Assembly (NCBI GenBank): GCA_029834535.1
Contig: JAQMWT010000670.1
Location: 1-64,000 of the forward strand
DNA length: 64,000 nucleotides
Direction: 5' to 3'
DNA from: Chrysophaeum taylorii
Lineage: Eukaryota > Sar > Pelagophyceae > Pelagomonadales > Pelagomonadaceae
How positions within the stretch are numbered: the first letter of the stretch is position 1; each line of letters begins with the position of its first letter. Made by a program: the position numbers and the translations under genes. Positions 32,301-41,599 of this stretch are shown here, one piece after another. The notes beneath the pieces were generated by a model, which was not told the DNA's origin, ran no database searches, and saw only the letters and a list, made by a program, of their open reading frames with translations.

Positions 32301-35300
32301 GACGTCTGCCCCGACTGCCAGTCCTTCTGGAATGCCGGCAAGCGTGCCCACGACGCTGCCTACAAGCGGACCCGTTCCTGTGCCGACGAGCGCTCCGTCT
32401 CCGATACCGATTCCATCGCCGACCGCGTTGCCAATCCCGGCACCGACGTCTGCCCCGACTGCCAGTCCCTCAGGATTGCCCGCGAGCGCACCCACGGCGC
32501 TGCCAACAAGCGGCCCGGTTCCAGTTCCGACGAGTGCTCCCTCTCCGGGGCCGATTCCAGCGCCGACCGCGTTGCCAATCCCGGCACCCACTGCATCGCC
32601 GATTCCGGCACCGACGTCTGCACCGACTGCCAGTCCCTCTGGATTGCCAGCGAGCGCGCCTACGGCGCTGCCAACAAACGGCCCTGTTCCTGCTCCGAGC
32701 AGTGCTCCATCTCCCGTGCCGATTCCGGCGCCGACCGCGTCGCCTATCCCGGCGCCGACGTCAGTCCCAACTGCAAGTCCCTCAGCATTGCCCGCGAGCG
32801 CGCCGACGGCGCTGCCAACAAGCGGCCCCGTTCCTGTTCCGACGAGGGCACCATCTCCAGGGCCGATTCCAGCGCCGACGGCGTTGCCAATCCCGGCACC
32901 GACCGCTTTGCCCATCCCTTCACCTACCGCGGCCCCAACTGCAAGTCCCTCATCGTTGCCCGCGAGCGCGCCCACGGCGCTGCCAACAAGCGTTCCAGTT
33001 CCCGCTCCGAGCAGTGCTCCATCTTCGGGGCCAATCCCTGCACCGACCGCTTTGCCAATCCCGGTACCTACTGCGGTCCCGACTGCAAGTCCCACGGCAT
33101 TGCCCGCGAGCGCGCCCACTGCGCTGCCAACAAGTAGCCCGGTTCCTGTTCCAACGAGAGCTCCATCTCCAGGGCCTATTCCGGCGCCGACAATGTCGCC
33201 CACATTGCAGCCTTCTCCTGTGCCGACCCAGAGTCCCTCAGCTGATCCGTGCCCGCCAAATTCAACGTATTCGTGCGAGGAAAACGAGGTGTTCAGCAGG
33301 CTTATTGCCAAATTTCAGCAGTACTCTCTCATCGTTCGGGACGATGCGGAGATCGCGGCTAAAGTCGTCTACGGACCAATAGTCATTGGAGGAAATCTAT
33401 CGAGGACGTTTAAGGATCACAGCATTGAAATTGCCTCGAACTTTCGTGATCAAGGTCCAAGCTATGTTGCCGACGGGCTCCCGCTCTCGAACGTACGGTT
33501 TCAGACAGGGGTCAATACGACGTATCTCCCCGGGTGGTTCAACTGGGACGATATTGAGGCCTTCGCGCTTTCTATCGAGCCATCGGAGAACGTATACGTC
33601 GTCACGCAACAAAAAAACGACACCTGGAACCTGTTCGATTTTGGCGACCAGAACGCTCAGCCCAGTGACAACGGCAAAACTCTGGTCGTTTTCCTCGGGA
33701 CGGCAGACGTTCTCCTCACGGACGGAGCCGGTCGGCAGTTTGGTCCCTCGGTGTTCGCGCCCTTCGCCCACGTCGAACTTCTTAATCAAGCCGTAGGCTA
33801 CGTCGACGGCTTTATTGTCGCCAAGTCTTACAACGGTAACGATCACAACGGCATAGAACTTCACGGACGAGGCTATACGGGAGAGTACGAATGCTCGTGC
33901 CCTGTTGCTGATACGACGGCGACGACGGCGACGAGCACTGCCGTCGAGGTGACGCAGACAACCGTGATGGATGCTGATGGCAACGAGATGAATTTCGATG
34001 AAGAATCGGGCACCCAACTTACCATCGGGGATGAGTTCACCCTGTCTTACACGTTTGAATCCACGGACGTCTCCGAGGTTGAAATCACGGCCTACGTGTG
34101 CGCTGCCGGTGACTCCGAAGACGAGCCTTGCGGTCAAGTTTCTGACGTTGTTGTGGCAAATCGGACGGTATTCTTGAACGCGACAGGCGGCGCAACCACA
34201 GTAGTGTTGAACTACACGGTCGAAGCACCGACGCTCGGGTTGAGCGAGGATTATCGCATCGTGTCATACGTCGTTGCGATGCCCGCGACAACAGGAGGGC
34301 GGCGGGATTTGTTGGTCACCGCGCGTACTGCCTCCCGACGCTTTCTTTCTTCAACAAGCCTCATTATCGAACCTGGTGGGAAGTACGAGCTCTACACGGG
34401 AACTTTCGAGATCGGGCTGTCGCACCCTCCCTCGGCATCCCCTAGTGCGGCGCCGACTGTTACGCGGGCGCCGTCAGCCTTGCCGACGATCTCAGCCTTG
34501 CCGACGATCTTGCCTTCGCTCGGGCCGACGAGCTCGCGCGTTCCGAGCCCAGTACCCACGGTCGTGCCGACGACGACCGCGCAGCGCATCGTTGCCGAGA
34601 CGTCTTCGGCCGGGTACCACATCAGGGTCGAAAACAAAAAAGATTGCCTGGTGCTTCTTTTGGTGCTCACCCTTGTGGGATGGTTTGTTATCGCTGCCGC
34701 ATTCCGCGAACGAAAGCTCATTACGAAGGAGATGTGCCATCAGTTGAGGAGCGAAAGATACTCTACGGTTCCTTTCTTATTTTTCACCGTGCTCGATGCT
34801 GGTTCTGATGGGCTTTTCGTCTGCTTCCGCAGCGCCGAACGGCGCTGGACCTTCTTCTGGGCTGGGCTCGCAATCATCTCTGTACGAATGGTGCTCTTGT
34901 TCGCGTCGAACCGCATCCTTCGCCTCGAGCACGCGACGAGGCCCGACGGAGGCTCGACCAAAGCAAAGCTCCTCAACACCAAGGCGATGCGCGCGAGCGG
35001 TGCTGTTTATGGTTCCGTCTTTATGGTCAGTGCCGTCATTAATCCTTGGCTCCTGGTGCTGCTCCCGTGGTACGAATCTTCGCGCGCTAAGGCCCTCTCG
35101 GGGTTGCCCAGTCCGCGGTTCTACTTGTGGACTATGGGTGTCGCCATCGTGTCTTCGGGTCTTCATCTCGTTACCAAGTTGGTGTACTTGTCCAAGCCAT
35201 ACGAGAGCGACTACGCGACCGAAATCGGCGCGCTCACCAACGTCGCCGTCCTCCTCTACACCGTCTCCGCGCTCGCCAAGGGCGGTCAGATAGCGTTCAA

Positions 35301-35964
35301 GGAACGGAGGAATTTCAGCCAGTCCCAAGTTCACGACGTCAAGCCTGGACTTCAAGTCCTCGGTGTCGACGAAGACGCCGAACTCCTCAAAAAGGTCTTC
35401 CTCAAAAACAAAGATCTTGAGGGTGACGGAAACGGATCGTACGGCGGATACGACGATTCTTGTTCCGGCGGTGGTGGTGGTGGTACAGGCACGGTTAGCG
35501 ATCGCGATGATAGTGACCTTTGCCGCCAGAAGGAAATTGCCGGGCTTCAGCGTGACATTTTGGGATCTGACTTCGACAAGCCACTAAGCGAATTAGAAGA
35601 CCAGGCCCGCGCTACCCGCGAGTTGAAGAGAACCCCGTTCGTCTCGTGGGGCGGCCGTAGCGCCGACAATATCACTCTCGATGTCGAAGAGGAAGTCTCG
35701 GAGGGTACTGCCGATGCGGTCTTCGCTTCCTTTAATCAGCCAGGCTTATCTGTGACGCCTCAAGTCGATACGGGACTCTACTCTTCGTTCGACCCGTCGT
35801 ACGCCGGACCCGAGCCAACGGCCGTTGCTTCCGATGCCAACGTGGACCTCGTGAGTCTCGTTGTCGATGGCCAGGAGGGTACTACCCCACTCGAGCCAAC
35901 GCCAAAAAAGGCACCATCCTCCATTAGCGGCAGATTCGGGCGCTGGCTTTCGCGCGAGTCTTAA
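17397..35964 (+). CDS. Giant multidomain surface adhesin-like membrane protein (one apparent frame break)
   Basis: About 6,190 codons if the single frame break is ignored. The ATG at 17397 opens a signal peptide (MQKAIMLLTLASTFALGAAV). Then: choice-of-anchor-A (CAA) domain 1 at 17500-18130; Pro/Thr-rich arrays to 21940; CAA2-CAA4 at 21950-22580, 22840-23470 and 23740-24360; LamG-like jelly-roll domains at 24525, 26823, 28400, 29977 and 31411 (each about 690 bp, 'YYPFEDG', 'WHFLCVSFDG', 'GAIDDVMVFDKAL'), separated by Pro/Thr arrays; CAA5 at 33245-33900; a beta-rich, N-glycosylation-containing region to 34420; five or six membrane segments at 34641-35284; and a tail with a Gly run and acidic stretches. 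CAA and LamG domains mediate adhesion and carbohydrate or protein binding, so a cell-surface adhesive role is inferred. Near 29294 a repeat reads 'ccgacgcgcccc' where its sister copy has 'ccgacgtctgcccc'. This 2-bp shortage shifts frame, and the upstream frame then ends at 29988-29990. The continuation is in the second frame, either by assembly error or true disruption. No introns are evident. Confidence 0.8.
18273..19712 (+). repeat. 144-bp Pro/Thr module array, divergent section
   Basis: About ten units with mostly 144-bp period ('ccctcggg' at 18273, 18417 and onward) encoding 48-residue modules of the form SGLPASAPTAVPTSTPV... Units vary (TDAPIPAPTT, TSSPLPAPTA variants), and some are shorter. 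This section is older and more diverged than the next array. Confidence 0.85.
19713..21728 (+). repeat. 144-bp module array, 14 near-identical copies
   Basis: Exactly 14 periods of 144 bp (19713 to 21729 is 2,016 bp), encoding 48-residue units that begin GLPASAPTAEPTSSPVPDP. The copies differ at only a few sites, such as 'ccgactgcagc' versus 'ccgacggcagc' and 'cctgtg' versus 'cccgtg', indicating recent expansion or conversion. The minus strand and a second plus frame are also open throughout because of the composition. Confidence 0.95.
21950..24360 (+). repeat. Tandem triplication of CAA domain plus linker
   Basis: Three CAA domains spaced about 900 bp apart. CAA2 and CAA4 are almost identical (for example the 'ggtttggagacgtcaaattttcctggttgg' neighbourhood), whereas CAA3 between them differs more. 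In contrast the linkers after CAA2 and CAA3 are nearly identical to each other. The pattern suggests duplication followed by segmental conversion. Confidence 0.85.
25260..26640 (+). repeat. Pro/Thr module array between LamG1 and LamG2
   Basis: About ten 144-bp units encoding 48-residue modules starting SGMPASVPTALPTSGPVPV. They have the same period as the first arrays although the residues differ, so the 48-residue length is conserved across the gene. Confidence 0.85.
26826..29979 (+). repeat. 1.58-kb tandem duplication (LamG plus Pro/Thr array)
   Basis: The unit from 'ttctgctatgac' at 26826 to 28403 (1,578 bp) is repeated at 28404-29979 (1,576 bp) with almost no differences apart from the 2-bp shortage near 29294 that breaks the reading frame. 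A further related unit of 1,434 bp follows (29980-31413). Confidence 0.9.
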
Positions 35965-37298
35965 TCGAAGACGCCCGACGCGAAAGTCACAAAACCTACT
36001 TGATCCATGTGCTGTCATTTGAGCCATGTGACGGCCCGCGTGGCACCACCCTAAAAATGGCCTTTATTCACTTTCCACGTGCCTTGTTGACCGCGACAAC
36101 CACTAAACTTCATTTGTGTCGCGAATTCGTAAACGCTCGATGCGAATCGTACTGTTGATATAATTATATTCGCTCGCGTATCATTTCCTCCTGCACGTAT
36201 TTAGTCTACCGACGACGCATTGCCTTTACATGCTAGGAAATTTCCCTTGCCTCAGCAGTTGTCTTGATCCGCCTGCGTGCTCCTTAAAAAAGAAGATGAA
36301 GAAGAATCGACGCGTGGGCTTTAACTTATTTATTTTCCCGCAATCTTCGGCTTCCCCACTCTTGGCAACGTGATCTTATTTATCAAGATCCTCAGCATGC
36401 GCCCCGTTTATTCACCACCTGTATTGTGCCTCTCCTCTCTCGAGTATCGCCCTTCTCCTAAAGGCGTCGAGTGCGTGTTTCAGGGTATTATCTATTTCTA
36501 CTCTTAAAAAGTGGTTTAATAATACTAAGATACTTTTCGCTCGCTCGGTCACTCATTCACGCCCTCCGCCGTCGAGCGCCATCGGCGTTACTACTGGTCC
36601 CCCCTTTAGTAGGCACCGAGACGGCGAGAATCAAGAACACAACGACACTGTTGAACGGCGATGCTCGCAGCCTTCGCGGCGCTGTCGCTCGAGCTGCTCA
36701 GGCGCGTAGGTGAGTCGTGGCACCGGGCACCGCAACGACAAAAACCGAGGGCGTCGGATCGAACGTGGGCGCCTGAAAAAAAGCCGGCGCTACTGATATA
36801 CGCGTAGCCTGATGCGGTGGTGCCTCGAACGCAATCGCGGTCCCAAAATTGTGGCCTGATCGCGTGGGACCACGGGAGTTTTGGGTCTGGAAGTTATGGC
36901 GTTGCCTCGAGAGCAATAGATTATTGGATTGGCGCCACCCTCGTCCCAGTTCGTCGCTCGCGCGTCCGCGAGAGACGTCAGATACGCGTGTTAAGCACCC
37001 AGTCGCTCGCGGTCCATCTTTTGGTCTAAGAGAGGCCCTCGTCAGAGCCCTCACAACCGCGTTTGGTTCCCCCCCGAAAACGATCCAACATAATTGCGCT
37101 CATCATCCCGCTTCTGGCCAGGGGTATAGACTACTACTTTTTTTATGTGCAAAAAAAATGCTCGCTCGCTTCATAATATGTTCCGTTGGGGATAAGCGAC
37201 AGGAACAAGTTGGTCCAAAATATATATTCGGATAATACGACATAGGATTTAGGACTCCTCCGAAAAAAGAATCCTATCATCCGAAAAAGAATCCTATT
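35965..37298. other. Intergenic region, nothing recognised
   Basis: The 3' flank of the giant gene is A/T-richer and holds no clear gene. Short frames on both strands at 36.5-37.2 kb overlap one another and have no recognisable content. Confidence 0.5.
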
Positions 37299-37782
37299 AT
37301 GTCCGAGGACGCAAAAATTGCGGAGAAGAAGAAGCGGCCGCGCGGCGTCGTCGAGTGTCCCGAGGGACTACGCGCGGCGGTAGCCGCGACCCTGACCGGC
37401 AGCTGGCGTGCGCTCGATTCGGCTGACCGGTGCGACTTGTTCCGTCGGGGAGAACGGACGGACGGACGGACGGAGTCACATTCCTCGCAGGGATGTGCTG
37501 GCAAAGATGATGATCGAGCCCATCCCGTTCGAGGCGCGCCAATGGCTCCGCATGCAGCTGGGCGTCATGCTCGCCGGCTTAATGGAACACGCCAAGAAGA
37601 AGCAGAAGATGAGCCGCGACGACTTTCCAAAGTACGCCGGGACCCCCGAGGCCAAGAGCGCGACGCCTATTCCCTTGGAAAAGAAAGTACCCCGCGAAGA
37701 GGGGCTGCGACCCTCGCAGCGTGCGGAGCTCAAGCGCGAGGAACGCGCTCGACAAGAGGCGGAGCGCAAGCTCCGCTGGTGA
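37299..37782 (+). CDS. Small basic protein, two exons
   Basis: Exon 1 is 37299-37429 (ATG at 37299, MSEDAKIAEKKKRPRG); a 61-nt intron with GT at 37430 and AG at 37489-37490; exon 2 is 37491-37782. Splicing joins the codons in phase as '...ALDSAD-R-DVLAKMM' and gives 140 residues. Without splicing the first frame drifts into low-complexity sequence while the second frame has a good protein-like stretch. Residues about 45-75 look like an amphipathic or structured segment ('EARQWLRMQLGVMLAGLM'); the C-terminus is a charged helix rich in Arg, Glu and Lys. I do not recognise the family; a nucleic-acid-binding or ribosome-associated role would be a guess. The intron contains a (GACG)n run. Confidence 0.6.
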
Positions 37783-38484
37783 TATATCGTTTATCGTTCG
37801 TTCGTTCAATTGCGTCGATGCGATGGAGGAGGGATGTGAAAAAGGGAGGATTCATTAAGCTGAAGCCCGCACACCACCACCACCTAAAATTGCACCTCGC
37901 AATTTGTGGTGGTGTTAAACAGCCAGCCCCAGCGCCAGAGGTAGCCAGGACTCTGAAGAACCCGTCAGGCGGGGCTTGTTGGTTTGTGCTCGAGTTTCAT
38001 CATCAACGCGCGCACACACAACGGCGGGTCCAAAAAAAGAAAAAACACCCGCCCGCGGACTCGCTCGAGGCACGCCGATCAATAGTAAGAGGGGGAAGAT
38101 GGTGTCGTCGACGTTGATTTCCATCATCATCGATTCGGAGCGTCTTGAAACAAGCGAGGGGACATCATTGGTACCGTCGAGTGTGTTCACGTCGTCTCCG
38201 ATGATAGATTCCGCTACGAATAATCTAAAGAAGGCGCCCAGAAGTATTATAAGGCGCAAGAACCTTGTACCACTACGTATAAATGAGTGTCGTCTATTTT
38301 TGAACGAACTAGAGCCCGGCGCCGTATCACTCTCTCTCTTCGACACAAAAAGAAGAAGAGGCAGGTCGTGCGGCATGGCACCACCCCCGAAAAACTCAAC
38401 ATCCATGCGAAGGAAGTAATACCATCACGCCCGTATCCAAAATAAAGAAACTATTTTGTGCGAGGTAGGAATAAGACGTCATTT
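37783..38484. other. Intergenic; two overlapping small frames, undecided
   Basis: A plus-strand frame (ATG at 38099, ending 38419) and a minus-strand frame (37915-38406) overlap almost completely. The plus version gives a Ser/Arg-rich 106-residue product, the minus version a product with two hydrophobic stretches. Neither has recognised domains; at most one is real. Confidence 0.3.
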
Positions 38485-40431
38485 CTAGACCGCAGCAGCA
38501 GCGGCGGCGGCGGCGGCGGTTAGGGTATCAGAACCTTGTTGTCGGGTAAGCGGCGCGTAGACGAAGTCGAGATTGGGGATCACAGCCCTTGGGTTATGGT
38601 AGGCGAATGCGATTGCGAGGAGGGCGGTGATGGCCGAAAGGGCCCAGAAAGCGGCGGCGGCCGTCGGAAGCACGAGAATGGCAGCTATTTTGCATATTGC
38701 GCGTTTTACCAAGCGGGTTTGTACGAGGTAGAGCGTCGCGCACGCGGCGAACAAGGTCAGGCCCGAGGTCGCGGCGGCGTTGGTGGCGCAGGCTCTGAAA
38801 CCGCACTTGAGCGCCACGTACGGGCGGGCGACGGCCGCGAGGGCCGCGGCGTAAACCGCGAGCTGAAGGGCTGCCGCCACCACTCCTAAAACGCAAGAGT
38901 ACGCGAACGCTTTCATGACGGCTGTTTGGATTGGAGTGCTTTCGAGGACTACGCCAGCCCACCACGGGGTCGCGAGGGAAATCTTCGCAACTATCAAAAG
39001 GACGTCTACGAAATGACGATGGCGATGATCCTCGCGCGGCTTCTCGTTCTTCTTCGTTATCGCTCGCTCGAAGACTGCAGCACCCAAAAAAAGGACCAGG
39101 ATCGCCCCGAGCGCCCGGAGCTCCCACTTCCCGAGGACAGGCCAGCCGAACTTGAGGATGGGCCAGGCTTGCTGTGCCTCTCTCGCGGCGAGAAAAGCTA
39201 CGACGACGAGTTCGATCGTCCAAGGTTGACACCAAGCGGCGAGTCCGTGAAGGTCGACCGACTCCCAGCAACTCGGTAGGCACAGACTCCACGCGGCGTA
39301 GCCGACCACAAGAGCCGCGACGCCCGCGATGGCCGCGTAGGCGCTGGAGCCCAGGACGACGTGCGTCGTCGCGAGCGACGCGAACGCGACCGAGTGAGCT
39401 GCCGGTTGCGCGATCCCCCAGAAGACGAGGCTCTTCACCACCAAGTACAAGAGAGCCCCGAGGCCCGCGACCTGGACGAAGACCGCCGAAACGCCGTTGA
39501 TGCCGGCGCGCCGGATCGCGCGCTCCATTTGGGTTTTGCGCGTCGTCGCTGCTTCTTCCTCCGAGGCAGCCTCGGCAGCCTCCTCCTCGGCGGCCGCCTC
39601 CAAATCGGCCGCTTCCTCCTCGGCCGCCTCCGCCTTGGCCTCGGCCTCCTCGGCCGCGGCGCGGTCGGCCTCCGCCTCGGCCTCCTCGGACGCACTGGCC
39701 TCTTCCTGCTCGGTAGCTCCGGCTCGCGCGGCCGCGGCCGACTCGGACGCCTCTCCCGCGGCCGCCGTCGCCGCGCCCGCCGCCTCGGTCGCCGTCCCCG
39801 CTGCCGCCGTTTCCACCGCGGCAAGCGCCTCGCACCGCGCGGCGTTTGCGGCCTCCGCAGCGGCGCTCACCTCGAGGTCCAGGGCGATGGCCTGGCCAAC
39901 GAGCTCTGCCACGACGTCGACGCCCGGTATCCACCATACCGCGCCTTCGACGACGCCGTCCACAGCCTCGACCTCCCCGGCCTCCGCCTCGTCCACGCCG
40001 GCGGCCAGGGCATCAGCGACGCCCTCCGCCTCGGCTTCTTCGGCGGCGACCTGGTCCGCAGCGGCGATAGCCTCTTCGGCTTCCGCCTCCGCTTCCGCCG
40101 CCGCCGCCGCTTCCTCGGCTGCCTGGGCCTCCGCCTCCAGCTCCTCCGCGGTCGCGGCGTTCGTCTCGGCCGCCGCCTCGGCTTCCGAGGCCGCCGACGC
40201 TTCCGCCTCGGCGATCTCGTTCTCGGCGGCCGCACTCTCCAAGGCTTTCTTCTCCGCCGTCTCCGCCGCCTCGCTCGCCTCCAAATCCGAGGCCGCGGCC
40301 TCCGACAACGCGGCGTACTCCGATGCCTTCACCCCAGCGACCTCCGTCTCCTCGAGAGCCCTCTGAACATAAGCAGCTTTCCACCGACCACCCCAGAAGA
40401 CGTACGACAAGGCGACCACCGCCTGCCTCAT
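38485..40431 (-). CDS. Ala/Glu-rich coiled-coil multi-pass membrane protein
   Basis: 648 residues from an ATG at 40429-40431. Residues about 20-300 are extremely rich in Ala and Glu with heptad character, interrupted by a short hydrophobic patch near residue 165 ('VWWIPGVDVVAELVG'). From about residue 310 to 630 there are roughly eight hydrophobic segments (for example 'GLGALLYLVVKSLVFWGI', 'ALGAILVLFLGAAVF', 'LLAIAFAY'). The C-terminus ends in a run of ten Ala then Val, encoded by a GCC/GCG-type repeat. There is no signal peptide. Family is not recognised; the layout suggests a long cytosolic or lumenal coiled coil tethered to a membrane. The coiled coil is GC-rich and of low complexity, so length may vary between alleles. 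Confidence 0.7.
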   Translation of the reverse strand: MRQAVVALSYVFWGGRWKAAYVQRALEETEVAGVKASEYAALSEAAASDLEASEAAETAEKKALESAAAENEIAEAEASAASEAEAAAETNAATAEELEAEAQAAEEAAAAAEAEAEAEEAIAAADQVAAEEAEAEGVADALAAGVDEAEAGEVEAVDGVVEGAVWWIPGVDVVAELVGQAIALDLEVSAAAEAANAARCEALAAVETAAAGTATEAAGAATAAAGEASESAAAARAGATEQEEASASEEAEAEADRAAAEEAEAKAEAAEEEAADLEAAAEEEAAEAASEEEAATTRKTQMERAIRRAGINGVSAVFVQVAGLGALLYLVVKSLVFWGIAQPAAHSVAFASLATTHVVLGSSAYAAIAGVAALVVGYAAWSLCLPSCWESVDLHGLAAWCQPWTIELVVVAFLAAREAQQAWPILKFGWPVLGKWELRALGAILVLFLGAAVFERAITKKNEKPREDHRHRHFVDVLLIVAKISLATPWWAGVVLESTPIQTAVMKAFAYSCVLGVVAAALQLAVYAAALAAVARPYVALKCGFRACATNAAATSGLTLFAACATLYLVQTRLVKRAICKIAAILVLPTAAAAFWALSAITALLAIAFAYHNPRAVIPNLDFVYAPLTRQQGSDTLTAAAAAAAAAV

Positions 40432-40609
40432 AACAGGACAAAACTCGTGACGTCACAGGTTTTTTTGCCCCTTCACGATACCAAAAATCACACCACAGAG
40501 GTGCCGCCGCGTAAAGTAAAGGTAAAGTCTGACCGTTTCGGGCTGAAAATTTAATTTTGCCGTGTTTCTTTTCTGGCCCCAACCTCGCTCGCGCGCAGGG
40601 ACGGAGCAC
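40432..40609. other. Short intergenic spacer
   Basis: Upstream of the coiled-coil gene; contains 'gtaaagtaaaggtaaagtc' at 40511, similar to 'ataaagtaaagg' at the other end of the hAT derivative, in direct orientation. Confidence 0.4.
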
Positions 40610-41512
40610 TACGCAACGATGTGATGACCGGACTCGCTTGCTTTTAATGCTTAATCGTCGTCGTCGTCGTGGTTAATAATCCTCTCGTCTAATTTGAAGG
40701 GGAATGAAGAATGATCTCTCGGACTTGAACTCGAACTTCCTTCTCGAGGATCCATGTGGCCGTACTTGTCTCGAGCCCACTTAATAAATAAACTCCTTGT
40801 TCGTGCGCACGGTCACAAGCATGTCTAGCTCCTCGTCGCTCGGGAGGGTGTTGCCCTCAGTCATTACGATAAGCTGGCAGCTGAGATGATGCGCTCGCAG
40901 AAGACCACCTCTCAGCAGGCCAGGCAGCGCGCCGATATTGATAGCCCTTCGAGACTCGTGCAATGTCTGGAAGGTAGTAGCGTACTCCTGGTTGCCTTCC
41001 ATTCGCGTGTAGAGCTTGCCGACGTTGAGCAACATCATGTCCAAGAGCTTGGGATCATGGAGGTGTCGGAGGAAGGAATCCGAGAGGTCGCCAGGAAATA
41101 AATTCCTCGACCACTCACACGATGGTGCGAGAGACTACTGGACCCGCTTCACGAAGAAAGAAGCGTTCGAACTCCACCGTGAAGTCCTCCGCATCGCCTC
41201 CTCCGATTAATCAGGTTGCTGCTGCTCTTCGGGCTGAGGAATGACTTCGGCCCAGCAGTCGGGCTCGATGTCGTCATCTGAGTCGGACGCCGGCGCAGTC
41301 ACATGAAGGCGTCGCCGTCCTCCTCCTCCTCCTCCTCCCCGTCGTCATTAGTACGTACCACCCTCGATCTCATCCTCCACGTTGTGGCATATGCCATCGG
41401 AGGCGACTGCTCTGCTTCGGGACTCGGCCTGGCCGTCGCATGCGGGGTCAAGTAAAATAGATAAAGTAAAGGAATTTCGTATTATTTTTTACTCACGTTC
41501 GAGTAAATGCAC
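40610..41512 (-). mobile_element. Internally deleted hAT derivative
   Basis: Positions 40610-41300 parallel 468-1100 (C-terminal end of the hAT remnant), and 41305-41512 parallel 2709-3011 plus its resumed end. About 1.6 kb of interior is absent. The residual minus-strand frame (40781-41044) encodes 'MLLNVGKLYTRMEGNQE' and a damaged dimerisation motif ('DEELDMLVTVR'). It is typical of a non-autonomous derivative; terminal repeats were not resolved. Confidence 0.65.
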
Positions 41513-41599
41513 AACGCTGAAAAATCACAACCCGCTCTCCACGGGAAGCACAATGCTTTGCCAGCGATGGGGGAAGCGAAGGGTCCTGGAGGAACGCGC

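Noticed and set aside
36471-37054. Overlapping short frames on both strands as genes
   Set aside because: No recognisable domain, mutually overlapping, and no splice or start support.
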